Assembly: GCF_001651855.1 (NCBI RefSeq) | Contig: NZ_LNQC01000081.1 | Coordinates: forward strand, 1 to 64,000 | DNA length: 64,000 bases | Reading direction: 5' to 3' | Source: Sinorhizobium americanum | GTDB taxonomy: Bacteria; Pseudomonadota; Alphaproteobacteria; Rhizobiales; Rhizobiaceae | Shown here: positions 1 through 10,320 of the stretch, one piece after another | How positions within the stretch are numbered: position 1 is the first letter of the stretch | Layout of the letters: every line of letters begins with the position of its first letter | Translations under genes and position numbers: made by a program | The notes under the pieces: model-generated | What the model was told of the DNA's origin: nothing | Database searches by the model: none | The model's input: the letters and a program-made list of their open reading frames with translations, nothing else

Positions 1-29
1 CGCAGGTTCAAATCCTGCCCCCGCAACCA
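1..29 (+). tRNA. 3' end of initiator tRNA-Met (fMet), truncated by window edge
   Basis: The first bases are the T arm (stem GCAGG/CCTGC around loop TTCAAAT) and the 3' acceptor strand CCCCGCA, then A and CCA. The acceptor end has A at position 72 before discriminator A73, the hallmark of bacterial initiator tRNA with its C1-A72 mismatch. The CCA is genome-encoded. The 5' part lies outside the window, so the anticodon cannot be read. Confidence 0.85.
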
Positions 30-36
30 AATCACA
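20..36 (+). repeat. attL-like copy of 17-bp tRNA-end direct repeat
   Basis: The 17 bases CCCGCAACCAAATCACA cover the last ten bases of the initiator tRNA and seven flanking bases. An identical copy occurs at 36572-36588 without the rest of a tRNA. This is the usual signature of an integrative element that used a tRNA 3' end as its attachment site. That the repeat comes from integration is inferred; no integrase gene is visible between the copies. Confidence 0.5.
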
Positions 37-45
37 AGCAACATC

Positions 46-75
46 AAGGGCTCCGAGATTCTCGGAGCCCTTTTT
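46..75 (+). terminator. Rho-independent terminator of the tRNA gene
   Basis: A perfect 10-bp stem GGGCTCCGAG / CTCGGAGCCC with a 3-nt ATT loop is followed by TTTTT. It lies 17 bp after the tRNA CCA end and faces the right way to end tRNA transcription. Confidence 0.92.
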
Positions 76-261
76 GCGTTCCTGCCCCGCGCGACCGCTG
101 CGCGTCGGGTTTCCGCGCACCGGCGCCCCCCCGAGCGACAAAATGAGCGTACCACTTGGGAACCACTTGCGGGCGAAAATAGTTAAACTAGGTTGCGCAA
201 CCAGGCGGGGGCTCCACTGTAGCGGGAGGGTCTGTCGCCAACCAGTCGAAGAGCCGGTGAC

Positions 262-3200
262 ATGAACGCTCCGCCAGAACGTTCGTCCAAGAAGTCTCAT
301 GATTTCTTCCAGTGTCTGATGGACGGCATCGCTGAACCGGTGATTGTCAAGGACGATCGCTCGCGGTTCATTTACGTGAACAGCGCGGGGTGCGAGATCC
401 TCGGTCGCCGCTGCGATGAACTCCTGGGGCGTACCGATCACGACATTCTGCCCAAGGAGAAGGCCGAGAGGATCATTTCTATCGACCGGGCCGTGCTCTC
501 CACGGGCGAGGAGCACCATGTCGAAGCGCAGATCACCACAGCGGATGGCGCCACCGGGACGTTCCTGATCAAGAACCGCTGCGTGCGCATACCGGCCGGC
601 CTGACCGAGGAAAGGTTCCTGGTCGCGGTGATTGTCGACGTCACGAAACTGCGCGAGGCCGAAGAGGCGCTACGGGCAAGAGAAGATCATTACCGCTCGC
701 TCATCGACCTTCATCCGCAAGTTCCCTGGACCGCGGGTCCGACGGGAGCGGTATTGGACGTCGGCCCGCGCTGGACCGAGTTCACCGGGTTGAGCGAAAA
801 GGAAACCCTTGGAAGCGGTTGGGCAAAAGCCGTGCATCCGCACGACGCGGCTATGGTCCGCCAGCAATGGCAAAGTTCTCTTTCGGGTGGCGATCCGCTC
901 AATGTCGAATACCGCCTCTTGACCGCAACTGGTCGTTATCGCTGGGTCCGAGCCAGGGCGGTCGCCAAGCACGCTGCCACGGGAGAAATCGCGCGTTGGT
1001 ACGGTGTCCTGGAGGACGTCGATGAAAGACGTCGCGCGACTGAAGCGTTGCGCGAAAGCGAGGCGCGTTTCCGGGCAATCGCCGATGACGCACCGGTGAT
1101 GATCTGGGTAGCCGATCCATCGGGCGATACGAGTTTTTTCAGCCGCTTGTGGCTGGAAACCACCGGACAAACGGAAGCCGAGGCCCTCGGGTTCGGGTGG
1201 GTCGATGTGATCCACCCCGACGACCGCGACAAAGTGCAGGAAGCATTCTTCAGCGCGACGTCGGGAAAGGCACCGGTGCGAAGCGAATACCGATTGCGGC
1301 GGGCCGATGGAAGCTGGGCGTGGGTGATCGATGTCGGCCAACCCCGTTTTTCAGACGATGGAACGTTCCTCGGATATGTCGGCTCGGTGCTCGACATCAC
1401 CGAACGCCGCGCCGCCGAGCTCGCCCAACAGGAATCACAAGCGTTCATCCGGAGCATTTTCGACAGCAGTCCCGACTGTGTACGCGTGCTCGATCTCGAA
1501 GGGCGACCGTTGCTCATGAACAAGGCTGGCCGGCGAATCTTCGGGCTGGCGGACGCAGCGCCGCTCACAAGAACAACATGGGATGTTATCGGGAAGGAGT
1601 CCGATGCAAAAAAGGTCCGAGAAGGCTGGGCAAAGGTGAGAGTCGGCGAGACTGCCCGTTTCGAGATTACGATCCGGGATGCCGAGGGCAAAGAAAGATG
1701 CATGGACGTGATCGCAGCCCCCATCATCGGGCGCGAAGGAAACCCGGCCCGAATGCTTTCGATCTGGCGCGACATTACCGATGCGAAGCGCGCCAGCGAC
1801 GAAATCGCGCGCGCACAAAGGACGGCGGAAGCGGCGGCTGATCAGCTTTCCTCGGTTCTCGAGAGCACCATGGATAGCGTCATGCTCCTCGATCCCCAGT
1901 GGCGCATCCGCTATTTGAACGAGAACGCCAGAAGGCTTTTGCGGATCGGCGACGAGTCGTTGGGGAAAGTCTTCTGGAAACAGTTCCCAAAAGAAAAAAG
2001 GGGGAACTTTGCCAAGCATTGCCAAGAGGTCATGGACCGCCGTGTCCGTTCCTTCTTCGAGGACTACTTGCCGTCCCTCGATCGCTGGATCGAAGCAAAT
2101 GCTTCCCCGACGCAAGACGGCATTTCCATTTTCTGCAGAGACATAACGGAGCACCGCCGGGCAGAGGAGGACAAGTTGCTCGCCCAGAAGCAGATGGCCC
2201 ATTTGGCCAGGCACGACATGCTAACCGGGTTGGCAAATAGGATGTTCTTCCGAGAGTGCTTTGAGCGGGCTCTCAGTGAAAAGGGTGCCGCCGGCCGCAT
2301 GGCTGTGCTGTGCCTGGACCTCGACGGTTTCAAGGCAATCAACGATACGCTTGGACATCCCGCTGGCGACGCTTTGCTGCGCCAGGTTTCAGCGCGGCTC
2401 GTCCAGTCTGTGAGACCAATCGACGTCGTCGCGCGCCTCGGGGGGGATGAATTTGCCATCATACGTCCTCTCGCGACGAGTTTTAACGAGGCCGTTCGTC
2501 TCGCCCAGAGGATTATCGACACGCTTTGCGAGCCGTTCACAATAGAGGGCGTCAGCGCCACTATCGGGGCGAGCATCGGCATCGCTTTTGCGCCGGATGA
2601 CGGATCTTCCGCGGATGAATTGATCAAGGCCGCCGACATCGCCCTCTACAACGCCAAGTCCAGCGGCCGCGGCACTTACAAGCGTTTCGACGTGGCCATG
2701 CATGCGCAGTTGCAAGCGCACCAGCAGGTAAAGATCGCGCTCAGAGGTGCGCTGGAAAGGAACGAATTCGAGCTGCATTACCAACCGTTGGTAAGCTTGA
2801 GCTCGCGCCGCGTAACGGGCTGCGAAGCGCTCTTGCGGTGGCGCAATCCCGAGAGAGGTATGGTTGCTCCTTCGGAGTTCATCCCCATTGCCGAAGAGAC
2901 CGGTCTGATCGTGCCGATCGGCGAGTGGATTCTCAATCAAGCCTGTCGCCAGGCCGCACAATGGCCGGAGCACGTCAGCATTGCGATCAACCTCTCCCCG
3001 GTCCAGTTCAAGCATCGCAACCTCGTCAAGGCGGTGGCCGATGCCCTTTCGGCCTCTCGCCTGACGCCCGCGCGGTTGCAATTAGAGATCACGGAATCGG
3101 TTCTGCTCGATGAGAGCGAACACAATCTCCAACTGCTCCAGGAGTTGCGCAGCCTCGGTGTGAAAATCGCAATGGACGACTTCGGCACGGGCTATTCATC

Positions 3201-3528
3201 CCTCGGTTATCTGCGAACTTTTCCTTTCGACAAGATCAAGGTGGATCAAGCCTTCGTCCGCGATCTGCCGCATGGCAGAGAGTCGCTCGCCATCGTCAAG
3301 GCCGTCGCGGGCCTAGGCCACAGCCTGGGCATGACGACGACGATCGAGGGCATTGAGACCGAGGATCAACTGGCGATCGTGAACGCCGAAGGATTTCATG
3401 AGGTGCAGGGGTATATCTTCTCGCGTCCCCTGCCTGCGTCGGAAGTCTCAAAATTGATTGACGGACCGCTCGAAAAGGGCGGCGCATCACCCGTTTACGA
3501 ACGTTTTGCGAACAGTCCTGAGTGGTAG
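262..3528 (+). CDS. Multi-PAS diguanylate cyclase/phosphodiesterase (GGDEF-EAL)
   Basis: This 1088-aa soluble protein has no signal peptide or membrane segment. About five PAS domains (roughly residues 15-130, 140-260, 270-385, 395-515, 530-640) precede a GGDEF domain (660-815) and an EAL domain (830-1075). The GGDEF signature RLGGDEF is intact near residue 725. The EAL domain keeps EALLRW, the ITES glutamate, DDFGTG, KVDQ, EGIET and VQGY, so both cyclic-di-GMP synthesis and breakdown look chemically possible. The PAS array suggests redox, ligand or protein-partner sensing. It lies just upstream of a response regulator and a Wsp-like chemosensory operon, so it may set c-di-GMP for the neighbouring pili; that link is inference. 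Confidence 0.92.
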   Translation: MNAPPERSSKKSHDFFQCLMDGIAEPVIVKDDRSRFIYVNSAGCEILGRRCDELLGRTDHDILPKEKAERIISIDRAVLSTGEEHHVEAQITTADGATGTFLIKNRCVRIPAGLTEERFLVAVIVDVTKLREAEEALRAREDHYRSLIDLHPQVPWTAGPTGAVLDVGPRWTEFTGLSEKETLGSGWAKAVHPHDAAMVRQQWQSSLSGGDPLNVEYRLLTATGRYRWVRARAVAKHAATGEIARWYGVLEDVDERRRATEALRESEARFRAIADDAPVMIWVADPSGDTSFFSRLWLETTGQTEAEALGFGWVDVIHPDDRDKVQEAFFSATSGKAPVRSEYRLRRADGSWAWVIDVGQPRFSDDGTFLGYVGSVLDITERRAAELAQQESQAFIRSIFDSSPDCVRVLDLEGRPLLMNKAGRRIFGLADAAPLTRTTWDVIGKESDAKKVREGWAKVRVGETARFEITIRDAEGKERCMDVIAAPIIGREGNPARMLSIWRDITDAKRASDEIARAQRTAEAAADQLSSVLESTMDSVMLLDPQWRIRYLNENARRLLRIGDESLGKVFWKQFPKEKRGNFAKHCQEVMDRRVRSFFEDYLPSLDRWIEANASPTQDGISIFCRDITEHRRAEEDKLLAQKQMAHLARHDMLTGLANRMFFRECFERALSEKGAAGRMAVLCLDLDGFKAINDTLGHPAGDALLRQVSARLVQSVRPIDVVARLGGDEFAIIRPLATSFNEAVRLAQRIIDTLCEPFTIEGVSATIGASIGIAFAPDDGSSADELIKAADIALYNAKSSGRGTYKRFDVAMHAQLQAHQQVKIALRGALERNEFELHYQPLVSLSSRRVTGCEALLRWRNPERGMVAPSEFIPIAEETGLIVPIGEWILNQACRQAAQWPEHVSIAINLSPVQFKHRNLVKAVADALSASRLTPARLQLEITESVLLDESEHNLQLLQELRSLGVKIAMDDFGTGYSSLGYLRTFPFDKIKVDQAFVRDLPHGRESLAIVKAVAGLGHSLGMTTTIEGIETEDQLAIVNAEGFHEVQGYIFSRPLPASEVSKLIDGPLEKGGASPVYERFANSPEW

Positions 3529-3645
3529 CAGCAGCATTTAGCCCTACACCTCTCAAGGCGTGTGTGGCACAATTTTGGTACTACCGCGCATTGATTGGCA
3601 ATGACGGGAACGCATTCGCTGAGACGATCGTTAGTTGCAGACCTG

Positions 3646-3661
3646 CCAGCGGGCCGAATAG
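3646..3661 (+). promoter_or_regulatory. Candidate regulatory motif copy 1 (upstream of response regulator)
   Basis: CCAGCGGGCCGAATAG lies 40 bp before the ATG of the response regulator gene. It matches the copy at 4417-4432 at 14 of 16 positions. The same motif family recurs before the che operon and the tad-1 genes. The bound protein is unknown; the adjacent NarL-type regulator is one candidate. Confidence 0.45.
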
Positions 3662-3700
3662 AAGGCCTTTAAGCGCCAGACAACCGGCGAGGGAAGTGTA

Positions 3701-4390
3701 ATGAATACCTCACGCGTCGCACTTATAGCCGATGATGATGAATTCTTCCGGATCGCGCTGGGTTTTATCCTGAAGAGCAAATTGCACTTCACCGGAATCA
3801 TCGAAACCGGTTCGCTTGATGAAGCTATCGAAAGGCTCAGTGAGCACGAGGACATATCGCTCGCCTTGTTCGATTTGGCTATGCCGGGAATGCAAAGTGC
3901 GGCGAGCCTTGCGGCCGTTCGCGACGTCCATCCGGATCTGAAGGTCGCCGTCGTATCGGCGTCGTCGCGCCGGTCGGACATCCTGTCTGCCCTGACTGCC
4001 GGCATAAACGGGTATGTGCCGAAGGGGCTCGGGGCGAGCGAACTGGCCGAAGCAATCGGCTCGATCCTCAACGGCGCTGTTTACGTACCGCCATCCATAG
4101 CGGGCCGTCCTGCCCCTCCCGAGGAAGTAGAGTTGCCTCAGGTCACCCGCGGAAACCAGGACGCACGAAGTCATCGTACAATCGAGTTCCTGACGCCGAG
4201 GCAGCGCGAGGTCCTCCTGCTTCTCGTCGAGGGATTCTCGAACAAGGAGATCGCTCGCAAGCTGAAACTCGGCGAGGGTACGGTGAAGATCCACATGGCA
4301 GCACTGTTCCGGAGTTTGCGGGTGAGGAACCGTCAGGAGGCCGCTGCCGCAGGGGCGCGCCTCTTACCCATGACCGGGAGCCCGCACTAG
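3701..4390 (+). CDS. NarL/FixJ-type response regulator (REC + LuxR HTH)
   Basis: The 229-aa protein has an N-terminal receiver (1-120) with the acidic cluster ADDDE at 10-14, the likely phosphoacceptor Asp58 in FDLAMP, and the switch lysine in YVPKG. A linker leads to a C-terminal LuxR helix-turn-helix (about 160-225) with the typical LTPRQREVL start and NKEIARKL recognition region. It is a DNA-binding transcription factor with no histidine kinase beside it other than the downstream CheA-REC hybrid. GGGAAG before the ATG supports the start. A copy of the recurrent intergenic motif lies in its own upstream region, consistent with autoregulation, which is unproven. Confidence 0.9.
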   Translation: MNTSRVALIADDDEFFRIALGFILKSKLHFTGIIETGSLDEAIERLSEHEDISLALFDLAMPGMQSAASLAAVRDVHPDLKVAVVSASSRRSDILSALTAGINGYVPKGLGASELAEAIGSILNGAVYVPPSIAGRPAPPEEVELPQVTRGNQDARSHRTIEFLTPRQREVLLLLVEGFSNKEIARKLKLGEGTVKIHMAALFRSLRVRNRQEAAAAGARLLPMTGSPH

Positions 4391-4416
4391 TCCGGCCGGA
4401 CAGGCCGCCTTCTAAT

Positions 4417-4432
4417 CCATCCGGCCGAATAG
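4417..4432 (+). promoter_or_regulatory. Candidate regulatory motif copy 2 (upstream of che operon)
   Basis: CCATCCGGCCGAATAG lies between the response regulator gene and cheR, about 140 bp before the cheR start. A weaker relative containing GGACAGGCCG lies just upstream (about 4397-4406). It closely matches the copies upstream of tad-1 genes. Confidence 0.5.
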
Positions 4433-4569
4433 CCCAAATGCATGTGAGGACGTACTGACGAGGGCAGAGCCATGAATCGAGGGACAAAAATGCGGCAGCC
4501 CGGTTCCATAGCCAGCTTATCCAGAGGGCCTCTTTGCGCCGCTGCGGCGATCGAGGCAGGAGGCGTTCG

Positions 4570-5931
4570 GTGACTGGCCACGCGCTTCCGTCCAAGCTTG
4601 CCGACGAGGTCGCCTGCAGGGTCGGCCTGAGCGTTCCCGCATCGCGAAAAGGGTCCGTGGCCTCGGCGATCGCCCGGATCATGGCGCGGCGCGGCATCGA
4701 CGACAGCAGCCTGCTTCTTCTCCGGCTTGGGCTGGATCAGGATTTGGCCGACGACGTCATCGCTGCGGTCACGGTCGGAGAAACGCACTTCTTTCGAGAC
4801 CCCGAGCAATTCCAGCTGATACGGCAGGAAATTCTTCCCGAACTCACGCGGCGGACCGACGGCGGGCCTACCCGGATCTGGAGCGTCGGCTGTGCAACGG
4901 GGGAGGAGCCTTACTCCCTGGCCATTCTCTGCGACGAGGAAGGTCTCTCGGAAGAGGTTCGAATATGTGCAGTGGACATCTCGAGAAGGGCGCTCGGCAC
5001 GGCCAGGGCCGCCGAGTATGGCGAATGGTCGTTGAGGAACACGGACAGCAAGCTGAAGGAGAGATACTTCACCGCATGTGAGGATCGCTTTCGACTGAAC
5101 GACCGACTGCGCCGGCAGGTCGATTTCGCTGTCCTCAATCTTGGCGAAGCCGACCTTCCGGCCCCGGAAAGGGGGTTGGCAGACTTCGGCTTGATCCTTT
5201 GTCGCAACGTTCTCGTCTATCTCGACGCGAGTAAAGTACGTCGGATTGCACGGCAGCTATTCGCCTGCCTTGCGGATGGCGGCTGGCTGTTGACGGCGCC
5301 GACCGATCCGCCCTTGTGGAAGTACGCCCCGTTCGAAACGGGCATCACGCCGGCAGGGGTTGTCTACCGGCGCATGATAGTTCATCGAGGCGTTCGCAAG
5401 AGCCCGACCTCAGGCATCGTCTCCGCGCAAGGCCAGCCCAAGAAACCCGTTACCCGCACGGCGGCCGCTCAAGCTTGCGTCACGGATGCGCAGAAAGCGC
5501 CCGGCGACCAGGCCTCCAGAGCCATTGCCCGGAATATCCGCGCGCGTTACGACATGGGTGAAACCCGCGAAGCTGCGTGCCTCGCTGCGCAGGCGATTGA
5601 AAGTCATCCGCTCTCAGCGGAACTGCATTTCCTGCAGGGGCTCTCCCAGTTGGCCGACGGTGAGACCGACGCGGCTGCGGCGGCACTGCGACGGGTCGTC
5701 TACCTGGACAGCACTCTGTCAGCCGCGCAGTTCTTCCTCGGGATCTGCCTCCAGCACAGCGACCCTGAAGCGTCCTTGCGTGCTCTCGAAAACGTGCTGC
5801 AGTCCTGCCTCTCTCGTCCGCCACAGGAACGCGTCTCGCTGATGGCAAACGCGACGGCTGGAGATCTGGTTGAGCGCGCACGGCGGGAGATCGGCAAGAT
5901 CCGCCGACCTCTGGGGAGCGGAAGCCGATGA
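4570..5931 (+). CDS. cheR: CheR-type chemoreceptor methyltransferase with C-terminal TPR
   Basis: CheR transfers methyl groups from S-adenosylmethionine to chemoreceptor glutamates. The first 270 or so residues show the CheR fold: FFRDPEQF in the N-terminal part, the SAM-binding SVGCATGEEPYSLA, and AVDIS in the Rossmann core. The last 150 residues hold TPR-like repeats, as in WspC-type CheR proteins, probably for docking to receptors. A GTG start at 4570 is chosen because AGGAGG lies 7 bases upstream; the open frame extends a little further. It is the first gene of a tight operon and overlaps cheW by four bases (ATGA). Confidence 0.9.
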   Translation: MTGHALPSKLADEVACRVGLSVPASRKGSVASAIARIMARRGIDDSSLLLLRLGLDQDLADDVIAAVTVGETHFFRDPEQFQLIRQEILPELTRRTDGGPTRIWSVGCATGEEPYSLAILCDEEGLSEEVRICAVDISRRALGTARAAEYGEWSLRNTDSKLKERYFTACEDRFRLNDRLRRQVDFAVLNLGEADLPAPERGLADFGLILCRNVLVYLDASKVRRIARQLFACLADGGWLLTAPTDPPLWKYAPFETGITPAGVVYRRMIVHRGVRKSPTSGIVSAQGQPKKPVTRTAAAQACVTDAQKAPGDQASRAIARNIRARYDMGETREAACLAAQAIESHPLSAELHFLQGLSQLADGETDAAAAALRRVVYLDSTLSAAQFFLGICLQHSDPEASLRALENVLQSCLSRPPQERVSLMANATAGDLVERARREIGKIRRPLGSGSR

Positions 5932-6590
5932 CGATGCTTTCCCGGCCCGCCGCTCATCCGGTCGACTGGATCGCGGTCAGAAGACGCATGGAGGCAGCGA
6001 TCGAACAGACCGAAGCGCTTTTGGAAACGGCACAGAAAGCGGCGCAGTACGAGCAATCACCACTATCGACCGGCGATGCATTCGCAGGCCCGAGCGATGA
6101 GCAGACAGTCGGCCTTGTGACCTTCATGTTATCGGATCGGCGGTTTGCGTTAGAGATACGCTTTGTTTGCGAGATCGTTTCGAAGGCACGCGTCAGTCCG
6201 CTTCCCGTAATGCCCTCGCACGCCTGTGGCGTCTATGATCTGCGCGGTGAGTTGCTCCCTGCCTTCGACCTCAGCAGATTGTTCGACCTCCCGCGATCGG
6301 CCGGCAGCGCCAGCGACTGGGCCATTGTATGCGGGCAGGCGCATTCCGAATTCTTGATCCTGTCCGATTCCGTTCCCGAAATCGTGGCGCTTCCACTGGA
6401 GGAATTCGCTGCGGCGGAGCGCGGTAAGGGCGACGGATCCTTCGATTGCGCCACGACGGACGCCGGCATCGTCCTTCTGGACGGCCACCTTCTCTTGAAC
6501 GATCGCCGCTTCTTCCTCGAGGACGAGCAGATGATCGCCACCGGTGAGACGGAAAGGACCGAAATCCATGAGCCCGCGATTGACGAATAG
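5928..6590 (+). CDS. cheW: CheW-like coupling protein
   Basis: The 220-aa protein has a CheW-type SH3-like domain from about residue 60 to 190, with [35 protein letters not shown] and a closing segment with LLLNDRRFF. CheW links chemoreceptor tips to the CheA kinase in a cytoplasmic array. The N-terminal 55 residues and an acidic C-terminal tail are extra compared with E. coli CheW (about 167 aa). It overlaps the cheR stop as ATGA, so translation is probably coupled. It is the only cheW of this operon, whereas Wsp systems have two. Confidence 0.85.
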   Translation: MTMLSRPAAHPVDWIAVRRRMEAAIEQTEALLETAQKAAQYEQSPLSTGDAFAGPSDEQTVGLVTFMLSDRRFALEIRFVCEIVSKARVSPLPVMPSHACGVYDLRGELLPAFDLSRLFDLPRSAGSASDWAIVCGQAHSEFLILSDSVPEIVALPLEEFAAAERGKGDGSFDCATTDAGIVLLDGHLLLNDRRFFLEDEQMIATGETERTEIHEPAIDE

Positions 6591-8193
6591 TCTCTACGGC
6601 ACCTTGGGCTTGGCCATGCTGCTGTTCGCGGCCGCTTCGGCGCTGCTCGTCGGGTCGAGCTCGGTTGCCCTGCAGCGGGTGCGAGCCGATCTTGCGGCGA
6701 CATCATCGCTGGGCAAGCAGCGCCTTGCCTATCAGCTGATTTACGTCGCCAGTCGCCTGGAAAGAGCGGAAGGCCCCGCCCGGATCGCTGCTGCCGATGA
6801 GCTGCGCGGCCTGGTGGAGCGCAATGAGCGACTGCTTGCCAGTCTGGCCGATGGAGACGAAAGATTCGGACTCGAGGCAATGACGGATCCTGCCGCCCTC
6901 GCGCAGCTCGAGCAAACCCGCCAACAATGGCGGGAGCAGGTGCGGCCAGCGCTCGAGAGCACGATCGCCGGCGGGCCACTCGGTCCCGCGGCACTGGATG
7001 AACTCGATCCAAGGATCAGAGACTTTGCGGCGGGCATGGACGAACTGATCAATCGGATCGAGCAGGCGGGAGTGGCCCGGCTCCAGCGCTCTCAGTTGCT
7101 GCAACTGGGTTTTGCCGTCCTCGCCGTTCTGATGCTTCTCCACGTGCTGCGGGTCGCGCGCCGCCTCGTCCGCCGTACGCGAGCGCTCGCCGGCCAGGCG
7201 GAAAGGGTCAGCGCCGGCGACCTGACGCAGAAGGCCGCCGTAGAAGGCAGTGACGAACTCGCTGTCCTCGGCTTCTCCTTCAATGCAATGACGGGGAGGC
7301 TTGCCGGGATGATCGACAGCGAACGGAGCAGCAGGGAGAGGCTCGAAGAGCTGCTCGCCACGATCTCGGACACGGCGCAACATCTTTCGTCGTCCGCTGC
7401 CGAAATCCTTGCCGGAACCACGCAACAGGTCGAAGGCATGCGTGAGCAATCCTCGGCGGTGGCCCAGACCGTTACGAGCGTCGATGAGGTGCTGCAGACG
7501 TCGGAACAGGCGGCGCAGCGCGCGCAGCAGGTTGCCGGCTCCTATGACCAGGCCGTCAGGATCAGCAATGACGGCCGCAGAGCGCTCGACGATACCGTGC
7601 ATGTGATGAAAGCGGTGAGCGCCCGCACCGAAGCGATTGCCGGGGACATTCTATCCCTGGCAGAAAATAGCCTGGAAATCGGTGAGATCGTCACGGTCGT
7701 CGCCGAGATCGCCGACCAGACCAACCTGTTGGCGCTGAACGCGGCCATCGAGGCGTCCCGCGCAGGCGAGCACGGGAGGGGATTCAGCGTCGTTGCCAGT
7801 GAGATCAGGACACTTGCTGACCAGTCGAAGTCCGCGACCACTCGGGTGCGTCGAATTCTGATGGAAATCCAGAAAGCGACCAATGCGGCGGTCATTGGCG
7901 CCGAGGATGGCACGAAGAGTGTCAGCCGCGCCCTCGAGACGGTGAACGAAGCGGGCGAAACGATCCGGCAGCTCGAGGCGATCGTTGCCGATTCCGCACG
8001 GTCGGTCGCCCAGATCGCCGCCTCGGCCGGCCAGCAACGAGCGGGCATGAAGCAGATTCACGATGCGATGCACTACATCGAGCAAGCGAGCAGCCAGAAC
8101 CTTTCGGCGATCCGGCAAGCGGAAGAGGCCGCGAAAGATCTGAACGAACTCGGCTCCAGGCTCAAGGAAATGCTCGCCGACCATGGTAGCTGA
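6568..8193 (+). CDS. Methyl-accepting chemotaxis protein with periplasmic sensor
   Basis: The 541-aa receptor has a transmembrane helix near residues 10-31, a helical periplasmic domain of about 150 residues, a second transmembrane helix (about 182-205), a HAMP domain and a long signalling coiled coil. The hairpin tip carries the conserved [20 protein letters not shown] followed by [21 protein letters not shown]. No C-terminal NWETF-type CheR tether is present, as is common with TPR-bearing CheR partners. The ATG at 6568 is chosen over a GTG at 6544 because AAGGA precedes it and the membrane helix then starts normally. It overlaps the cheW end. Confidence 0.92.
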   Translation: MSPRLTNSLYGTLGLAMLLFAAASALLVGSSSVALQRVRADLAATSSLGKQRLAYQLIYVASRLERAEGPARIAAADELRGLVERNERLLASLADGDERFGLEAMTDPAALAQLEQTRQQWREQVRPALESTIAGGPLGPAALDELDPRIRDFAAGMDELINRIEQAGVARLQRSQLLQLGFAVLAVLMLLHVLRVARRLVRRTRALAGQAERVSAGDLTQKAAVEGSDELAVLGFSFNAMTGRLAGMIDSERSSRERLEELLATISDTAQHLSSSAAEILAGTTQQVEGMREQSSAVAQTVTSVDEVLQTSEQAAQRAQQVAGSYDQAVRISNDGRRALDDTVHVMKAVSARTEAIAGDILSLAENSLEIGEIVTVVAEIADQTNLLALNAAIEASRAGEHGRGFSVVASEIRTLADQSKSATTRVRRILMEIQKATNAAVIGAEDGTKSVSRALETVNEAGETIRQLEAIVADSARSVAQIAASAGQQRAGMKQIHDAMHYIEQASSQNLSAIRQAEEAAKDLNELGSRLKEMLADHGS

Positions 8194-10312
8194 CATGACC
8201 AAATCCGACCAATTCGACCGCGAATTGCTGCAGATGTTCACCCAGGAAGTGGGGGAACGTGCGTCCGACATCGAGCAGGCTTTGCTCGCCATCGAGGACG
8301 CCGGCGAAGCCGACGAGAAACTCCGCCTGCAGGAGCAGCTTTTAAGAACGGTGCATAGCCTCAAGGGCGCCGCCGGCCTGCTTCAAGTGCGAGGCGTGGA
8401 AGCGATTTGTCACTGGATGGAAGAGATACTCTCGATCGCGATGAATGCACAGCTGGTGCTCGACAGAGCCAAGCTCGAGCTGCTTCTGTCGGCCGCCGAC
8501 GCAATCCAGGACGCGGGCCGTCTCCTGGAGATTGGCGAGATACCCTCGCCGGCGCACGGCGAGAGCGTGATCGATGACCTGAAGTCTGCCGTGGCGACAG
8601 GGGCTGATGGCCCCAGCGGCAAGTCGAATCCGCGGCAGACGGCGCAGGTGCCCGTTCGCACCGGCGATACCGACGGCTCCATGCGCGTCTCCGCCGATCG
8701 ACTGGATGCGCTTCTCTACAGGAGTGGCGAATTGCTCAGCTTCAACGCGGTCATTCGGCGCCACACGGAGGATGCAGCGTTGCTGCGGGAGCAGGCAAGG
8801 AAACTGCGGGGGATGGGCTCCGAGCCCGCCGCACTGGCGGCAGATATCGAAAGCGGACTGCGTCAGCTTGCGACATCGCTGCGCCGGGATATGAGACTGA
8901 TGCAGAGTGCCGCGACAGCACTCGATCACGAGGTACGGCACGCACGCACGCAACCTTTCGTCGAAGCCTGCAAGGGGCTCGACCGGGTCGTACGGGACAT
9001 GGCGGTCGCATCGGGGAAATCGGCGGAACTGGAAATCAGGGGTGGAGAGATCGAGATCGACCGTTCCATTCTTTCGGGTCTGCAGGACTCGCTTCGCCAT
9101 CTCGTGCGCAATGCGGTTGCACATGGCATACAGTCGCCCGAGGAACGCCGAAAGGCGGGAAAGCCGGAGAGGGGAAGAGTCCTCATTGCAGCGGCCATAT
9201 CGGGAGATCGGATGCAGGTGCGCGTTGAGGACGACGGCCGCGGATTGGATGTAGTCCGGCTCAGCAACGCGGCGGGCGAACATCTGAAAGAGGCGAAAGA
9301 CGAAGCGGAGCTCCTGAGGCGTGTCTTCGAGCCGGGCGTATCGACGTCGGCGACGGTCACCAGCCTGTCGGGTCGCGGGATAGGCCTCGACATCGTCAAA
9401 CGCAATGTCGAAACACTGCGAGGTACCGCGGAGGTTTCGCAAGTGTCGACGGGAGGGGCCGCCTTTACCCTTACGCTTCCTCTGACTCTTGCGATGGTGC
9501 GTGTACTGGAGGTCATGGCAGGGGAGCATGTGTTCACGATCGACACGGCATCGGTCCAGCGGGTGATGCGCGTTCATGCGCAAGACTTTGCAACGTCTGA
9601 GGGGAGGGACATCCTCAGCACCCCGACCGGTCCGATGCCTTTCGTGGATCTCGCCGATTGGCTCGGGGTGCGGTCGGGTCGCTCCGATATCGGGCATGCC
9701 GTGCCGGCGGTCGTGCTCGACGCTCCGGGCGGACCAGTGGCGGTGCTTGTCGATGCGGTTGCCGGGGAGCGGGAGCTTCTCGCCCGCCCGCTCGGTCCGC
9801 GGCTTGCGAAGGTTCGTCGCTATAGCGCTGGCATGGTCCTGGACGACGGGCGCATCGCCCTCCTGCTGAACGTTGCAGCACTCGCCGAGGCCGCCGCCCG
9901 GGTGCGATCAATGGACGGCGCACGCATGCCCCGGCCAATTCCGGCCGCGCGGCGCAAGGTGCTCGTCGTGGACGATTCAAAATACGTCCGAACTCTGGTG
10001 AAGCTGATCCTCGAGGGCGCGGGGTATAATGTGGCGATGGCAAGCAATGGCCGGGAGGCTTGGGAGCAGCTTATTGACGAAGGCGCCGATATGGTCGTCG
10101 CGGACGTCGACATGCCGTCGATGAACGGCTTCGAACTGACCGAGGCCATTCGTCGGTCGGATCGTTTCACCAACACGCCCGTCGTCCTCGTCACCGGTCG
10201 GGAAGCGCTCGAAGACAAGGTGCGGGGGCTGCGTGCCGGCGCAAATGCCTATCTGAGAAAGGACCAGTTCGATGCGCAGGACTTCCTGGAGACGATGCGC
10301 CGGGTCGTGTGA
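8183..10312 (+). CDS. cheA: CheA histidine kinase with C-terminal receiver (WspE-like hybrid)
   Basis: The 709-aa protein has an N-terminal Hpt domain with the phosphorylated histidine in [10 protein letters not shown] (His58), a dimerisation region, a CheA-type ATPase with [19 protein letters not shown] and GRGIGLDIV boxes, a CheW-like domain (about 435-575), and a receiver at about 590-709 with VVDDSKYVR and a phosphoacceptor in [10 protein letters not shown]. Hybrid CheA-REC is typical of Wsp, Frz and Pil-Chp systems; the receiver can act as phosphate sink or relay. No cheY is present in the operon. ATG 8183 overlaps the mcp stop; ATG 8195 is an alternative. Confidence 0.92.
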   Translation: MVADMTKSDQFDRELLQMFTQEVGERASDIEQALLAIEDAGEADEKLRLQEQLLRTVHSLKGAAGLLQVRGVEAICHWMEEILSIAMNAQLVLDRAKLELLLSAADAIQDAGRLLEIGEIPSPAHGESVIDDLKSAVATGADGPSGKSNPRQTAQVPVRTGDTDGSMRVSADRLDALLYRSGELLSFNAVIRRHTEDAALLREQARKLRGMGSEPAALAADIESGLRQLATSLRRDMRLMQSAATALDHEVRHARTQPFVEACKGLDRVVRDMAVASGKSAELEIRGGEIEIDRSILSGLQDSLRHLVRNAVAHGIQSPEERRKAGKPERGRVLIAAAISGDRMQVRVEDDGRGLDVVRLSNAAGEHLKEAKDEAELLRRVFEPGVSTSATVTSLSGRGIGLDIVKRNVETLRGTAEVSQVSTGGAAFTLTLPLTLAMVRVLEVMAGEHVFTIDTASVQRVMRVHAQDFATSEGRDILSTPTGPMPFVDLADWLGVRSGRSDIGHAVPAVVLDAPGGPVAVLVDAVAGERELLARPLGPRLAKVRRYSAGMVLDDGRIALLLNVAALAEAAARVRSMDGARMPRPIPAARRKVLVVDDSKYVRTLVKLILEGAGYNVAMASNGREAWEQLIDEGADMVVADVDMPSMNGFELTEAIRRSDRFTNTPVVLVTGREALEDKVRGLRAGANAYLRKDQFDAQDFLETMRRVV

Positions 10313-10320
10313 GGACGAGG

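Noticed and set aside
74-265. 63-codon frame between the tRNA terminator and the GGDEF-EAL gene
   Set aside because: No ribosome-binding site or recognisable features, and it overlaps the start of the next gene.
3565-3580. TGGCACAATTTTGGTA as a sigma-54 promoter before the response regulator
   Set aside because: The -12 element lacks the TTGC core at the right spacing, so it does not fit the consensus well enough.
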